A DNA stretch of 64,000 nt from Benincasa hispida (lineage: Eukaryota; Streptophyta; Magnoliopsida; Cucurbitales; Cucurbitaceae), in contig NC_052351.1 in assembly GCF_009727055.1 (NCBI RefSeq), positions 11,162,143 to 11,226,142 of the forward strand, in the 5' to 3' direction. Made by a program: the position numbers and the translations under genes. The stretch's first letter is position 1. Each line of letters starts with the position of its first letter. Positions 1 to 11,866 of this stretch are shown piece by piece. The notes beneath the pieces were generated by a model, which did not search any database, was not told where the DNA came from, and saw nothing but the letters and a program-made list of their open reading frames with translations.

Positions 1-155
1 ATATGGGACCCATCTCATCTCCTCAACCTCTTGAGGTGTCTTAGGACACATGTCCTTAGACAAAGTGACTCCATACCTGAATGGTAGTAGGTCCCGCTTG
101 GAGTCCTGCATCGAGTACTTGAACAATATCTTGTCAGTGTACCCAACAGAGACTT
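1..155 (-). pseudogene. Ty1/copia reverse transcriptase fragment
   Basis: Translated on the minus strand this reads as the end of a copia reverse transcriptase, with the recognisable blocks KYSMQDSKRDLLPF, GVTLSKDMCPK and TPQEVEEMR. The same blocks occur in the two copia copies further right (near 31.1 kb and 62.6 kb). The fragment is cut by the window edge on the left and stops matching near 155. It is a relic of the same copia lineage, with no complete domain. Confidence 0.85.
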
Positions 156-244
156 TTGGCTTTACAATGATTATGAAGAATCCACTGAAGGCTATCGTAT
201 TAGATCGGACCGGTTTGTGAAGCGATGAAGGGTTAAATATTAAG

Positions 245-3200
245 GTGGGTTGGATAGGAAGGAAAACAGCCACTATTTGTGGGAAAGGCTATAACTTTAG
301 TCTTTGTTTAATTTTGTCATACTATTTTCAATCCATGTATACTATTAAATGGAGTTATTGCTTGTTGATTTCTATTTGTATTTACCCAAAACTGCATAAC
401 TCTTTCGTGTCCTTGTATAATAAAGCTTGTTCTATTTTTATCTTTTTTGACTTTCTAATTTTTCATTAAATTCAACTCTAAATTTGAATTTGATCAACTT
501 TATACCAGTAAGGAATTGACTTCCCATTATTATTTTTAGGATTTTTCGCTAGTTATGAGCTTAATTTGTAGGTAAATACTCTTTTTTTGGACATTATTTT
601 TCTAGTTGTGTGTTTGGTACATTTTATTTACTTCCTTATTTTGTTTTGTTCTGAGATTTTCCTTATTGTGGAAAGTTCTTTGACTATTTTATTAATTTAT
701 TTGCCCACATATTAGTTGATTGTATTAGTACAATAAATATGGAGGTGGAGATGTTGTTTAATAAAAATTAGGATCATCTTTGACACTCATATTTATTATT
801 TTTTGGGAGATTCTCAAAAATAGAAAAAGAAAGAAATTATTTATACAAAATAGTAAAATTTAGTTTTTTTTATAGAGATTAATAGAAGTATATTAGTGTC
901 TATTAGCAATAGAAACAGATAGAAATCTATCATTAATACTATGTGATAGACGCGGATAGAAGTTTATCAGTGTTTATCATTGTTTTTTTTTTTTATGTTA
1001 TTTCTATAAATAGTTTGACATTTTTTCTATTCGTGAAAATTTTTCTTATTTTTAAATATAAAGTAGGGTTGAGAGCGACTTTAAAATGACATTAAAATCA
1101 ATTTTGTTACTTTCAAAATCACTTTCAAACATTTTTTTTTTCAAAAGTTATTGAAATAAAATTTGAAGACATGAAAATAACATTTGAAAGTTGTTGAAGA
1201 TTGTCCAAGGTGAGATCTAAGCCCATCTGTGACTCCAAACCCAAATGGAGTTAAGAGCTTGCATTGAGATCCGTGTGTCCTAAAAGGAAAGTCAAACTCC
1301 CAAGTTCAAAGTCGACCAATCGAGTTTGAGGAATTTCATTAAAGAGAAATGACTGAGTTTTTCTCGCCATTAGCACTCTGCAACCTCGATGACAACACCC
1401 AATATAATACACATATATTTCCAAGCGAGAACATTGGCCTTTAATCCAACACCAATAGTCTCGAAGAGTAAGTGATTCTCTTTATACTTAGTTGAATTAA
1501 AATTCTTTGTATACTAATCTAGGTATTAAAGTATATTCGACTCGGTACCACGTCATTACGAATATTTTTGCATGTCAGCTCCAACGATCTGTTCAGACCA
1601 GGGAGGAGAGTTTAAAAGGGTTGTGCCAATGTTTCATGCCAATAAAACTTAAAATTAAATATTGATAAATTGATTTTTGGATGATAATCAATTTGGGTCC
1701 CGCTTTCTTGGTTTTGTTTTTTTTGAGCTTTAAATTGTGAACTATAATTCTAGGTGGAGGTGCAATCTTATTATTCAATTCACAAGAAGTATGAAGATAT
1801 GCCCACTAGTCGTTTAACTAACTATTTTTTGTCTTTAGAGATAGATTGTAACCTATTTTATTACTTGTTAGAGTCTAAATTAACTCTCAATTTAATAAAA
1901 AAGAACGAGTAGCTAATGATGCTACATACCTCTGGTTGATGAAATAGTCATAATAATATGTTAGCAACAATTAATAATGTGCAGTAAAATTTAATTTAGA
2001 TTGGAAAAATAAGGCAAAATAAACAAACTGTTTAACAAAATTTAAAACCAATACAACAAAAGAAAAATAGATTTTAGTGTAGTGTTCTTCTTGATTTTTG
2101 TTTTTTGTTTTTAAGAATTAGTTTATGAGAAAATAAATGCAGGCATTTAATTGGGGTAAAAGGGCCAAACGTGTAGCAGTGGAGGATGTACACGGTACTA
2201 ACTTCAACCTCCTCCACATCTATATTTGCTTATGTTAGTTGAAACCATTAATTTTCTCTATTCCTTGTCACCGCTTGCATTTTTTCCTATAATGTGCTAA
2301 TGAAACATGGGGTGGGAATTTTTTTCACAATATTAAAATCATAAATTCTAAAAAGATTAATAAGTACTCTAAAAAAGTTTCTAACCATCCAATAATGTTG
2401 CCAACGTAAACATAACTTTAAAATATGTATCCTCAATCCAAAAAGTTAAAAGTTAAATTTATTACTCAAAATTAACTATACACACATAAATATGGCTTAA
2501 ACTTCCAAAGTTGTTCATTATTTTAAAAAGTTTGTACATCTATTTAATCTTTTTGTTAACTCTATTTGTTCAATCCTTTTATGTACAATTACTAAATTAT
2601 TCATCGTTGACGATTGGAGTGAATTATTTATGACCATGATGGGTGAGTGATCTTGAAAAGATGCAAATTTACTTGTTTTTTTTTTTTTTTTGCTTTGTCT
2701 TTTTTTAAATTAGAATACTGTCAATATAGTTCATTTTTGTCACTTTCCTAAAGAGGAGAATAAATTTGTCTATGCTCTCGTAGTTTTGACATTCCCTCAA
2801 TATTGTTATTTAATACGAAAAGATGCTTTTACATATAACATTCTCTCCCTTATTTTTGATGAGGAGCTTTGGGATTAATTGGTTATGATGTGTGTTTTGA
2901 CACTTGAACTAAAAAAATCACTAAATTATTTAAGAATCACAATGAATTATTTTTAAATAGGTTCGAAGAGTTATTGTGGCATTAACTTCAAATTAATTAA
3001 ATTATGAAAAAATAATTAAGTGTATCCCAAGTTGTAATTATCTTTGTGCATCCTACAAAATTGTTTAATCATAATTTATCACATGACAAATTATTCTTAC
3101 TATTTTTTTAAAATATTTTAATTCATTATATATGTGTGATAAAAGTAAGATGCATAAAGATGGATGCATCTTGTTAAATACTAGTATTGAGCTTAAATTA

Positions 3201-3330
3201 TAAAAGAATTACAATGTATATCTCAAACAGAAAAAGAGAATCAAGGACTGAAATTATAATGTAAAGAATAAAAGTAAAATGTAGTGTGATTAAAATTTGG
3301 GATGAGAGAGTGCAATATCAACTTGAAAAT
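245..3330. other. AT-rich intergenic DNA, no gene recognised
   Basis: I see no long reading frame, splice-compatible exon set or known protein motif in this stretch. It contains homopolymer runs and, around 880-985, a degenerate copy of a TATC/GATA-type repeat annotated separately. It is the upstream intergenic region of MAPDA. Confidence 0.6.
880..985. repeat. Degenerate 'gatagaaxtctatca' repeat
   Basis: Short inverted motifs (GATAGAAATCTATC, GATAGAAGTTTATCA) recur several times within about 100 bp. A second copy of the same family lies at 14780-14840. From memory, such 'CTATCACTGATAGA' blocks are common in cucurbit introns and intergenic DNA. Function unknown. Confidence 0.6.
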
Positions 3331-3331
3331 G

Positions 3332-3405
3332 TGGGCCAGTCGTTCATATTGGGCTTGATCTTCAGGCCCATAGAGAGATGTGTTTTGAATGCGGAGCCCG
3401 GCCCA
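3332..3405 (+). promoter_or_regulatory. Site II (TGGGCC/T) cluster upstream of MAPDA
   Basis: Four site II-type hexamers occur within 74 bp: TGGGCC at 3332, TGGGCT at 3350, GGCCCA at 3365 and GGCCCA at 3400. They lie 150-220 bp upstream of the MAPDA start codon. Site II elements are bound by TCP-family factors and are typical of plant housekeeping, mitochondrial and cell-cycle genes. The factor binding is inferred; the motifs are seen. Confidence 0.65.
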
Positions 3406-3554
3406 AAAAAATGGTCAACAAGGAATACGGATTTCAGAGATAGCACATTGCAGTTATCAGAGAGCGAGAGAGTCAATGGTGTTGGGTAAGTAAGAATCTC
3501 CCTCTTCAACAAAGCAACCCCCTCACCTGTAGAGATACACACACAGAAACAAAG

Positions 3555-6376
3555 ATGGAATGGTGCGAGTCGATGCCTAAAGTGGAGCTTCATGCTCACC
3601 TCAATGGCTCCATCAGAGATTCTACTCTTCTGTAACTTCCCTTTTCCCTATTATATCCATTTTCTCTCTTCTCTATACTTGCGACTTTGTTTCTGCCATT
3701 TATTTTTTATTTATTTTTTATTTTCATTTATTTGCTTCTGAGATGCTCTGTCTCTTACAGGGAACTTGCCAGAGACTTGGGTGAGAAGGGTGTCTTAGTT
3801 TTTTCTGATTTCGAACATGTCATCCTCAAAAGTAAGTATGCCATTTTCCTTTTCCTTCTTGGCTTCAGCGGTGTTTTAGTTGTTTTGGGAATGTACAAGA
3901 AAATAGGATCAATTAGCTTTCTAATTCAAGACTTCGAAATTTATCTTATCTAATGTTAGCAACTTTGAAACATGGTCTGTTGTTCCACAAAAATACTCTG
4001 CTGTTTGGATACTGACGTTTAATTCAAGTGTTCATAGTTTCATATAGGGTTCTCGATATAATCATGTTGGATTTCTTTCTTGTTTGTGATTATGATATAT
4101 ACTCTTCGTTTTTTGTTTTCAAGTTTTGAAAAACACAACTCCTACTCATATGTTTTATTGTTTGGTTGTCAACTCTTTTAAAGACTTTTTCAAAATCCAA
4201 ACCAAGTTTTGAAAACTAGAAAAAAAAAATAAAATATAAAAAATAAAAAGAAACAGTTTTAAAAATTGTGTTTTTAAAACTTAGATAGCTAAAAATTTAA
4301 ATGTTTACTTAGGAAAATGAAATCTACATGTGAGAAAACAAACACAATTTTCAAAAATCAAATGGTTATCAAATGAGCCTACAATTTTTGCTTGAGGGAC
4401 AGAGTTCTTACCTGTTTCTTCATTCAGGTGATCGTTCTCTTGTTGAAGTGTTCAAGTTGTTTGACCTGATCCACATAATCACCACTGATCATACGACTAT
4501 TACAAGAATCACCAGAGAAGTATGATCGCATCTTCTCTTTCTTTTTCTCTTTTTTTCTTTTTCCATTTTTAATCATTAAGTGTAGATGTAAGTTGTTTAA
4601 CTTTCTCTTTTCAATTCTACTTTTCATCAGGTTGTTGAAGATTTTGCTTCTGAGAATGTTGTTTACATTGAGTTAAGAACAACTCCAAAGGTATCCTATC
4701 ACTTGCTTTCAATTCAAAACTGTAGTTGGGTTGGTCTTGGTTGTGGAGGTTATAAATCAACTTGCATGGTGGAGAAATGATGGATTTCCATTTGAACAGA
4801 AAAATAAGTCAATTGGAATGAGCAAACGGTCATACATGGAAGCAGTTGTGGAAGGTCTGAAAAGTATCGATAGTGCTGATGTTGCTTTCATGCCACATGA
4901 TGTTGCTGCCCAAAGTTTGTCAAATTCTCTGTCTATAGACAACACTAGTAATGTAATCCCAAGAAAAAGGATATATGTTAGACTTCTTCTAAGCATTGAC
5001 CGACGAGAGACCACTGAAGATGCCATGGAAACTGTATGTTAGCGAAACAAACTCAACCTCGAACTTGTGCCTTTGATAATGGATGGCATGTTCACATTTT
5101 TCTTGCACTACTTACTGCAGGTGAAGCTTGCATTGGAATTGAAAGATGCAGGAGTAGTTGGTATTGATCTTTCAGGAAATCCAATTGTGGGTGAATGGTA
5201 TATTCCGAAGGCTATTTGTTGTAAAATTTTTTGTATAAGTTGTAATAGAATCTAACAATTCTGGAACATGATGCAGGACCACCTTTTGGCCGGCTCTTCA
5301 ATTTGCAAAAGAAAATGGCCTTGCCATAACACTTCACTGTGGCGAGGTACACTAGTTTTCCATGTACTCATGCTAGCTGGGACTTGAAACGCCCCCACCA
5401 GTTTAATCTTTATTCCTGGAAGTTAGTGCTTGTAGGTACCTAATCCAAAGGAGATACAAGCTATGCTAGACTTTTGGCCTCAGAGGATTGGCCATGCTTG
5501 TTTCTTTGAAGGAGAAGACTGGGAAAAGCTGAAATGTTTGAACATTCCGGTCAGAATTTGAGTAATTCTGCAATGATTTTTCTCTTCTTGACCTCTGTTT
5601 GAGACTGAAGTTTTCTTTGACAACCTTACGTTCTTTTGGTAAAGATTATTGACCATGAGTTTGACCATCTCTTGTAATTATCGACCATGGTTTTTGCTAA
5701 AGATTAAAAACCATCCCTTTTTGGGACGAAATGAGACATTTAATTCTTTTCCTTCCTACTTGTATTTAGCGCCGAAATTTTTTACTTTCATTTGCAACGT
5801 GTTGAATTGTTCCATGACCTCACATTGTGATTTTCTTCCCTTTCAGGTTGAAATTTGCTTGACATCCAACATCCGAACCAATTCAATCTCTTCACTAGAT
5901 GTTCATCACTTTGGTTAGTTCCAATTCTTAAATGTCTTGAAAGGGTTCATTTAAGAAATTTAAAGTAGAACCTCAACGCAATTATTTATGATTGCAGCAT
6001 ATCTGCTTATTTTCTGTGACCAAAAGTTAGAATCACCGTTGTAACAACCTGTGATTGGCAATGCAGCTGACTTGTACAAAGCAAACCATCCTTTAGTAAT
6101 ATGCACTGATGATTCTGGGGTTTTCTCAACAAGCGTTTCAAAAGAATACAGTTTGGCAGCCTCTGCGTTTGGTAACTCAGAGCTATATTGTAATGCAGTG
6201 AACATTAGATTGAAATATAATGGTCTGAGACCCCTTGTTTTCTCCTAACAGGTCTTGGAAAAAAGGAAATATTTCAGTTGGCAAGAGATGCTATTGAATT
6301 TATATTTGCAGAAAATGAAATAAAGAAGATTCTGAAACAGGTGTTTGATTCTTTCGTTATGAACCTGGCTCTATGA
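3555..6376 (+). CDS. MAPDA: N6-methyl-AMP deaminase (adenosine deaminase-like), 11 exons
   Basis: This cytosolic zinc-dependent deaminase hydrolyses N6-methyl-AMP to IMP, clearing m6A released by RNA turnover. Exons join in frame with GT-AG borders: 3555-3631, 3761-3831, 4428-4519, 4631-4690, 4800-5033, 5121-5197, 5277-5346, 5436-5549, 5847-5913, 6067-6171, 6252-6376, giving 363 aa, the usual family length. Metal ligands are visible: HAHLNGS at residues 13-19, HCGE at 224-227 (with the catalytic Glu), GHA at 246-248, and TDDSG at 301-305. The start is the first ATG, MEWCESMPKVELHAH, matching the conserved N-terminus. I read exon 11 through to TGA at 6374. An alternative acceptor near 6502 would give a slightly different C-terminus, so the last ten residues are the weakest part. 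No frameshift or missing catalytic residue was found. Confidence 0.95.
4105..4381. repeat. MITE-like element in MAPDA intron 2
   Basis: The intron between 3832 and 4427 holds a T-rich arm with GTTTTCAAGTTTTGAAAAA and an A-rich arm ending in CAAATGGTTATCAAATGAGCCT-like sequence. This layout, with AGTTTTGAAAACT blocks in the middle, resembles a very common non-autonomous element I know from cucurbit introns. Only the right terminal end looks preserved; the left end is truncated. Confidence 0.6.
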
Positions 6377-7536
6377 TCATAAGTGCATTTGAGATGTACG
6401 GTTTCGATTTATCACGGTAGTCAACTTATTGCTGCATTTCTAATTGTGAGGAACATTCTGACATTGATTTTGACAGACTCATTAAACTTTTTGTTTCTGC
6501 AGGTTATTGTAATGCATCTTTTAGTAGCTTCCTAGTCCTTGGACGGCATATTACATATGAATTTCTGAAGTCTGGATTCGGACAGCGTGAGATAAAGTAA
6601 ACTTTGTGTTCAGCATTCTTGGATTATGAATAGAAATCTGATCGATTTGAAAAGGCTTCTACTTCTTTTGTGTTGTCTGTTCTTTAAACCTGTAGTCTTT
6701 ACTCTTCTGAACACTTGTTAATTTAGATATAATAGATATAAGTTGGTTCATTCGCTCAACTTTCTTTCTCACTTCCGAGAGCCATAGACAGTTTCAATCT
6801 TCAAAGAAATTGATAAAGGCAACTGTCAAATCAACCAAAACTGAATCAAATAAAATAGGTCAAATCCATCAAAATCAAACAGCAATGAATCTCCGATCTT
6901 ATATTTTCTATCAAATTGAACTTTCCATTCCCATTTGGAATGACTAAATCAAGCTAATCCAAGTCAGTTAAGGGTCGGTTTGGAATGAGTTTTCAAGTAC
7001 TTCAAAGATGGCATTTTCCCACTTGAAAAGTCCTTTCAAGGAGGCCACAAGTCTCTGTCATTTTCTACCCAACAAAAGAATGAGAATTCTAAATCAGCAT
7101 TCAAACCATCTTTTCCCACATTACATCCTTATATAAATATGTAATGTAAACCAAATATGTAGTGGGGATTCGCATGAATTCTCTTCGAATACTCAAATGA
7201 TAACAAGGAGCAAAAAGCAAGATAAAAATGGGCAGGCTCCTGTTCTGTTTGGTCCTCTGGTTTATAATTATAAAAGAAAACAAACCCTTGTGAGCCTGGC
7301 TGTGGTAATCATAGCGAAACAAGTCAAAAGGGTTCTTAGAGAAAGACATTATAATGGAAAAACATGCCTCCACATCAAAATAACAAGTAGAATATGATGT
7401 CCATTTGGCTCCCAAAATCCACCAATCACGCAGTAACTTCATACCGTCAACTTTATGTAAAGTTAAAAGTTCATCAAACAAAGAGGTGGCCTAAACTCAA
7501 AGGAACCCCCATTTTTTCACTTCAATTTGGAGTAAA
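6377..7536. other. MAPDA 3' region and intergenic DNA
   Basis: This includes the probable MAPDA 3' UTR and terminator region. A T-rich tract and TAG/TGA codons follow the CDS, and no further exon is required. No other gene or repeat was recognised. Confidence 0.5.
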
Positions 7537-7896
7537 ATGTATAAAGGGATGAGCAGAAGCAGAAGCTTCTCTGAGAAAATGGGTGGTGTTGCTCCACTTG
7601 CAATTGGCACGCGAGGCACTGTGGGGTCGCTGGTGATGAAGGAGATCGAGTATTTCACCAAGCTTGAACTTGAACGCCATGGCGGCTCTCACACTATAAG
7701 TGGAGATGCTTTGAGAAGAAGTGATTCTAAGGGAAGCTTTTGGCTCTTGTCTTTGACTTGGAAATGGAAGAAGAGAAAAAACAACAATGGGATTCTCCCT
7801 AACATTTGCTCTGCTGTTGAATTCTCAAAAAGCAATCGCTTTAATGGGATTCCTGGTTTCGGTTACAGGATTCTCAAAGATGACTTTCCCATTTGA
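7537..7896 (+). CDS. Small intronless protein of unknown function (119 aa)
   Basis: A single-exon frame of 119 codons with a basic, serine-rich start and the block GTRGTVGSLVMKEIEYF at about residues 24-40, followed by a Lys/Arg-rich stretch (WKWKKRKNNN) and a glycine-rich end (GIPGFGYRILKDDFPI). The composition and the sharply structured motif look like a real plant-specific small protein rather than chance, but I cannot name the family. A second in-frame ATG at 7549 is an equally plausible start, giving 115 aa. There is no signal peptide or membrane segment. It lies 1.16 kb after MAPDA on the same strand. I see no equivalent in the Arabidopsis MAPDA-CLS interval as I remember it. Confidence 0.65.
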   Translation: MYKGMSRSRSFSEKMGGVAPLAIGTRGTVGSLVMKEIEYFTKLELERHGGSHTISGDALRRSDSKGSFWLLSLTWKWKKRKNNNGILPNICSAVEFSKSNRFNGIPGFGYRILKDDFPI

Positions 7897-8611
7897 TTTT
7901 TTATTTCTTACTCCAATTCAAAAGGGTCTTGCTTGCTTCTCTTTTTTTTTTTTCTTTTTCTTTTTTTAAATTGCTTTACTTTGCTCCGTTTGTGCTTCAC
8001 TTTGAGGTTTGCAATGGTTTGAACTGGAAAAGGAAATAAGAATTCTGTTGCTGATTTGATTGAAATTAGACACTGTTCTAAGGAAGATTGCATTTGGTAT
8101 TATCATTAATCTTTATTTTCTTCTTTATTCTAACAATAGTGTTGTTGAAGGCAGCAATGCTTTTGCTTAGCATCCATAATATTTTTAGCTTAAATCAACC
8201 AATAAGCTTCTATTTTGATTGTAAGGTTTTGATCTTGGCATCCATAATATTTAAAAATTGGATGAAATGGAGATATTAGTTTGTTTTGTGTTAGTCTGTT
8301 AAGAGAAATATGTCTTGATGGTTATTTTATGGTCTTCTCCATGGAAATCTTGAGTTATTATTTGATATATAACAATGAATGATGGTAAAGTGGGGATGGG
8401 GAACCATGTGCATAGCTGAAATGCAGCACTAATGAATAATAATTATCGTGCACCAAAAAAGGATAGTAAAATAGATGAGGGGAGTGAGTCACTATGTCAT
8501 CGAAGCATTACACATGCATACTAACAATGTAAAGAAGACACTAAAAAATAATTAAATATGTATCAATATGTCTATTTAAGGCCTAGCTCTCGTTATCAAT
8601 ATAATGACATT
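7897..8611. other. Intergenic, AT-rich, nothing recognised
   Basis: This holds the 3' flank of the small gene with a long T-tract (about 7940-7968). No coding or repeat family was recognised. Confidence 0.45.
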
Positions 8612-8930
8612 TAAGGAGGTGTTTGGAGTGTTGAGTTGGTTATAATAGTATGCATTTGGAATGTCAATTGTTCTAGTCCGAATTATAATAGGTCTGTGTT
8701 TGGGATGCAAACTATTTTAGTTTGAGTAGGAAATAGTAAATACTGTAATAAAGAGAAAAGAATGGGACAAGAAAATTATAAACATTGTAACCAATTATAA
8801 ATACTATAACAAAGATGAATTTGAAATGGTAATATTGTGACTAATTGTAGGTTATAATAGTTAGAAACATCAACTATTATAATTGGATCCTTAAACATAA
8901 AGTTGGTTATAATAGCTCATTCCACCAATA
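8612..8930. mobile_element. Truncated MITE of the 'GGTGTTTGG' family
   Basis: It starts with AGGAGGTGTTTGGAGTG and carries TTATAATAG, 'ATAGTAAATACTGTA' and 'CTATTATAAT' blocks like the copy at 13906-14235. The right end stops against the Gypsy-type LTR at 8931 without a clear matching terminal repeat. Non-autonomous DNA element, no coding capacity. Confidence 0.55.
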
Positions 8931-9599
8931 TCACACCCCCTCCCAGATTACCCTCTTAACTTGGAAGAAGATGTGACGGTAGTAGTTACTAGCCCTGTTG
9001 CCAGCACTTACCACCTTAACCCTCTAACCTGAGTGCCAACCTCATAAATGTTATTAATGTATACAAATAGCTCACCTCCAGAAGGCTCCATATACTTTAT
9101 ATGATCACATGCAAATAGTCATGTCATAATATCTACAAGTAAAATATTTACAGTTGGACTCATACTTCACTAACAAAGCCTTGATCCCCCTCAAAACATG
9201 TGTATATAGATATAGACCATCAACTTAAGTTCTTTGTAACCAGCCAGGTCTTTCAGTGGCAAGCAGCAGTAAGATTAACCTCGAGGAATCTGATCGCTAC
9301 CTGGGAAAGGATGTAAGACCCTAGCACTAAATCCAAGGTGGAAGGCTATTTAGAGAAGGAAAAATCCTAAGTAATAAAGAAATATCACTTAAAGGAGTAA
9401 GTATTGGGGCAAGATGAAATCGTGAAAGCATTAGAACTAAGTTATGTAAAAATAAAAAGGATCAAAAGGTGGCAAGTGGTTAGGAGTACGGCCAACGCAA
9501 GGCTTAAGAGTGCATAAGAGGCTGGTTTCATGTTACACTAATGTTTGGAAGCAAGAAGGCTTGGGCAATAGTCGTGGGCTTGCACGCAACTAACACAAG

Positions 9600-10030
9600 G
9601 ACAAACACAAGGCATGCGGACGCGAGCAAGGCATACGTTGGAGGCATGCTTCGAGCGGGCATGCCAAGTGCCCTTACCTATGCGTCGCACGAGCATGCCA
9701 GGCGCCCAGCTCATACGTCGAACCCAAGCACCCAGTCTATGCGTCGAACACTGTCAAGCCTGCAGAGCAACCATGCTTATGCGTCGATGCCTTGCGCCGA
9801 GCGCCCCTACCCATGTGTCGAACGACCAGCCTATGCTGCAAGCGCATTGTCAAACTGCCATGCCTATGCGTCGAAGTGCCTTGTCGAGCGCTCAGGCGGC
9901 CGAGCACGGCCATGCGTCGGTGGCAGCGCCTATGCCAGGCGCCATGCGCCATGCGCCCATGCCAAGCAAGTCGTGCGGTCATACCTAGTGAGCCATGCGT
10001 CGAGGATGAGCGGACACCCTATGCATTGGT
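9600..10030. repeat. GC-rich degenerate tandem repeat in the LTR
   Basis: A block of GC-rich DNA in an AT-rich region repeats CTATGCGTCGAAC / CATGCGTCG at irregular 40-60 bp spacing. The long open frames across it, on both strands, are a by-product of low stop-codon density and have no recognisable protein. A smaller GC-rich block of similar composition lies at 10620-10835. Confidence 0.7.
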
Positions 10031-11207
10031 GATGGCTAGCTCATGCGATGGCTAAGTTAGATTGCGATGGTAGTGAGTTGGCTTGCTATGCGTTATGGAC
10101 AAAAGAATGGTTGATTGATGGGAAAAGAACCCCAAAAGAAGATGACAATATTTAAGAGATGCGTCCATAAGCCTAATAAATTATATAGATAAACATTTTT
10201 AAGTATTAAGTGAATAAGGTTGCGAAAGGAGTGCAATCCTATCACTCTAAGTAAGAGGTGGATGAAGGAGATTACATGCAAAAATAGTCTTATCACTCTA
10301 AGCAGGAGGTGGAGGAAGGAGGTTGCATGCAAAATGAGAATTTTGGATGGCAAATTAAGGTGAGAACAACTTAAGGCTTTGCTGGAATAAGCTAAGTGTT
10401 GGCAGCCTTAAAAAGGGACAAATGTGAGTTGAGTTGTCACAAGGGGGTGAGCTTGGGATGGCTATAAATTAGAGGGGTTAGGCGAGAACAATTCATTCAT
10501 ACCAATCACCAAAATCTCAGTATTGAGAGCTTATTTAGAGTGTTAAGTTTGAGTATTGAGGCTGCCAAAATAGTTATGGTCCGAAGGAGCTAAAGTTGCG
10601 TTGATGCAAATTTGAAGCTAGTCTGGACGCATACGCCCAGCCAGCCAATGCATCACACAGCGTGCGCCTTGCGCCTTGCAACGCTGCATCCGTCTAACGC
10701 AAAACAGCGCACCTCCATACCAACGCTCGACCATGCACACCAGCCCAACGCAGCAGCCACCGTGTGACGTAGCACGCTCACCCTGCACTCGGCCAAACAC
10801 CCCAGCTGCCTGCCAGGACTCCATTGCGCCCACACAGTTAAAATAATCTCTAAAGGGGCTGATTTTATGATTTTGCTTAAGTTTGAATGGGGTAAGCTGG
10901 TACTTTTATATATATAAAGTATTTTGGCTATTTTAGCATATTTTATTGATATAAAAAAGTATTAATTGAGGAATTTTCATTGATATGGAGGAAATCTCAG
11001 GAAGATATTCTCAAAGTGGTTTTAGTAGAAATCTTGCTTACGGTGAGTGATTATTTAGTTTTATGCATTGTTATATGAATAAATGCATAGGTTAAGTACA
11101 AATGCATGCTTATAATGTTATGTTACTTGCCATGATATTGTCTGTGTAATTTCTATGGAAACTAAGATTTAACCCGAAATATATAAGTTAACATGCTTAA
11201 AAATGGT

Positions 11208-11346
11208 ACTTGGCGGGAAAATATAGTCAGCTTCGATCAGCAGGAAATGATAGTCGGTGACGACCGGCGGGAAATATAGTCAAGATACCTAAGCATGACT
11301 AGTGGGAAATAGTTGTCGATGTGCACATTGGCGGGAAAAGCGGGTT
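11208..11346 (+). repeat. GGCGGGAAA-type short tandem repeat
   Basis: Four or five units built on TTGGCGGGAAAATATAGTC-like sequence occur at about 35-45 bp spacing (GGCGGGAAAATATAGTCAG, GCAGGAAATGATAGTCGG, GGCGGGAAATATAGTCAAG, GTGGGAAATAGTTGTCG, GGCGGGAAAAGCGGG). They lie in the 3' half of the LTR. Confidence 0.7.
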
Positions 11347-11866
11347 ATAGTAAAGTTTCCATAAAAATGTTATGATTGTTAATATATGCATGATGTGAAC
11401 ATGCCAAGTATAGCATGTAATGGAGGATAATTATTGAATGAGATTACACGTGATCATGCATAGATTATAATGAAATTGTGATCATGTGATTGACTTCCCA
11501 AAAATATGTTTTGTTAAGCTATTTTTATCTTACTCACTGGGCTTATTAGCTCACGCTTTTCCAAATGTTTTCTTCTATTCCCCTCCCCCCCCCTCCCCCC
11601 CCCAAGGTTGCATTCAGAAAGGAGCCTTCAACCACCAAAACGCCAAGACTTGGTAATTTCTAAGGGCACGGCTCGGATCATGTAATAGAAAAGTATAGGA
11701 AAATTTATTTACATGTATGAAATTTTAGATGGTTATTGTGAACATGTTAAGACTTTTAATAGATATAGGGGGAAATGTTAAATTAAAATATTATTATAGA
11801 ATGGTACTAGTATGTCTTCATGCTCTCTTCCAAGTCTTGGGCTAAGGCTAGGGAGGGGGTGTGACA

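Larger units (their letters stand above)
8931..11866 (+). mobile_element. Large Gypsy-type solo LTR (about 2.9 kb), non-coding
   Basis: The ends are short imperfect inverted repeats, TCACACCCCCTCCC at the left and GGGAGGGGGTGTGACA at the right, as in large-LTR Ty3/Gypsy elements. A TATA-like GCTATAAATT at 10461 followed by a leader-like AACAATTCATTCATACC suggests a plus-strand LTR promoter. Near the right end, CTTACTCACTGGGCTTATTAGCTCAC resembles a motif I associate with plant Gypsy LTR 3' parts. No gag or pol sequence is present and no clear target-site duplication was found, so it is a solo or truncated LTR. It contains two internal repeat arrays, listed separately. Confidence 0.6.

Noticed and set aside
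9541..10055. Overlapping long open frames (up to 163 codons) as genes
   Set aside because: They arise from a GC-rich tandem repeat with few stops on both strands. The products are low-complexity and lie inside an LTR.
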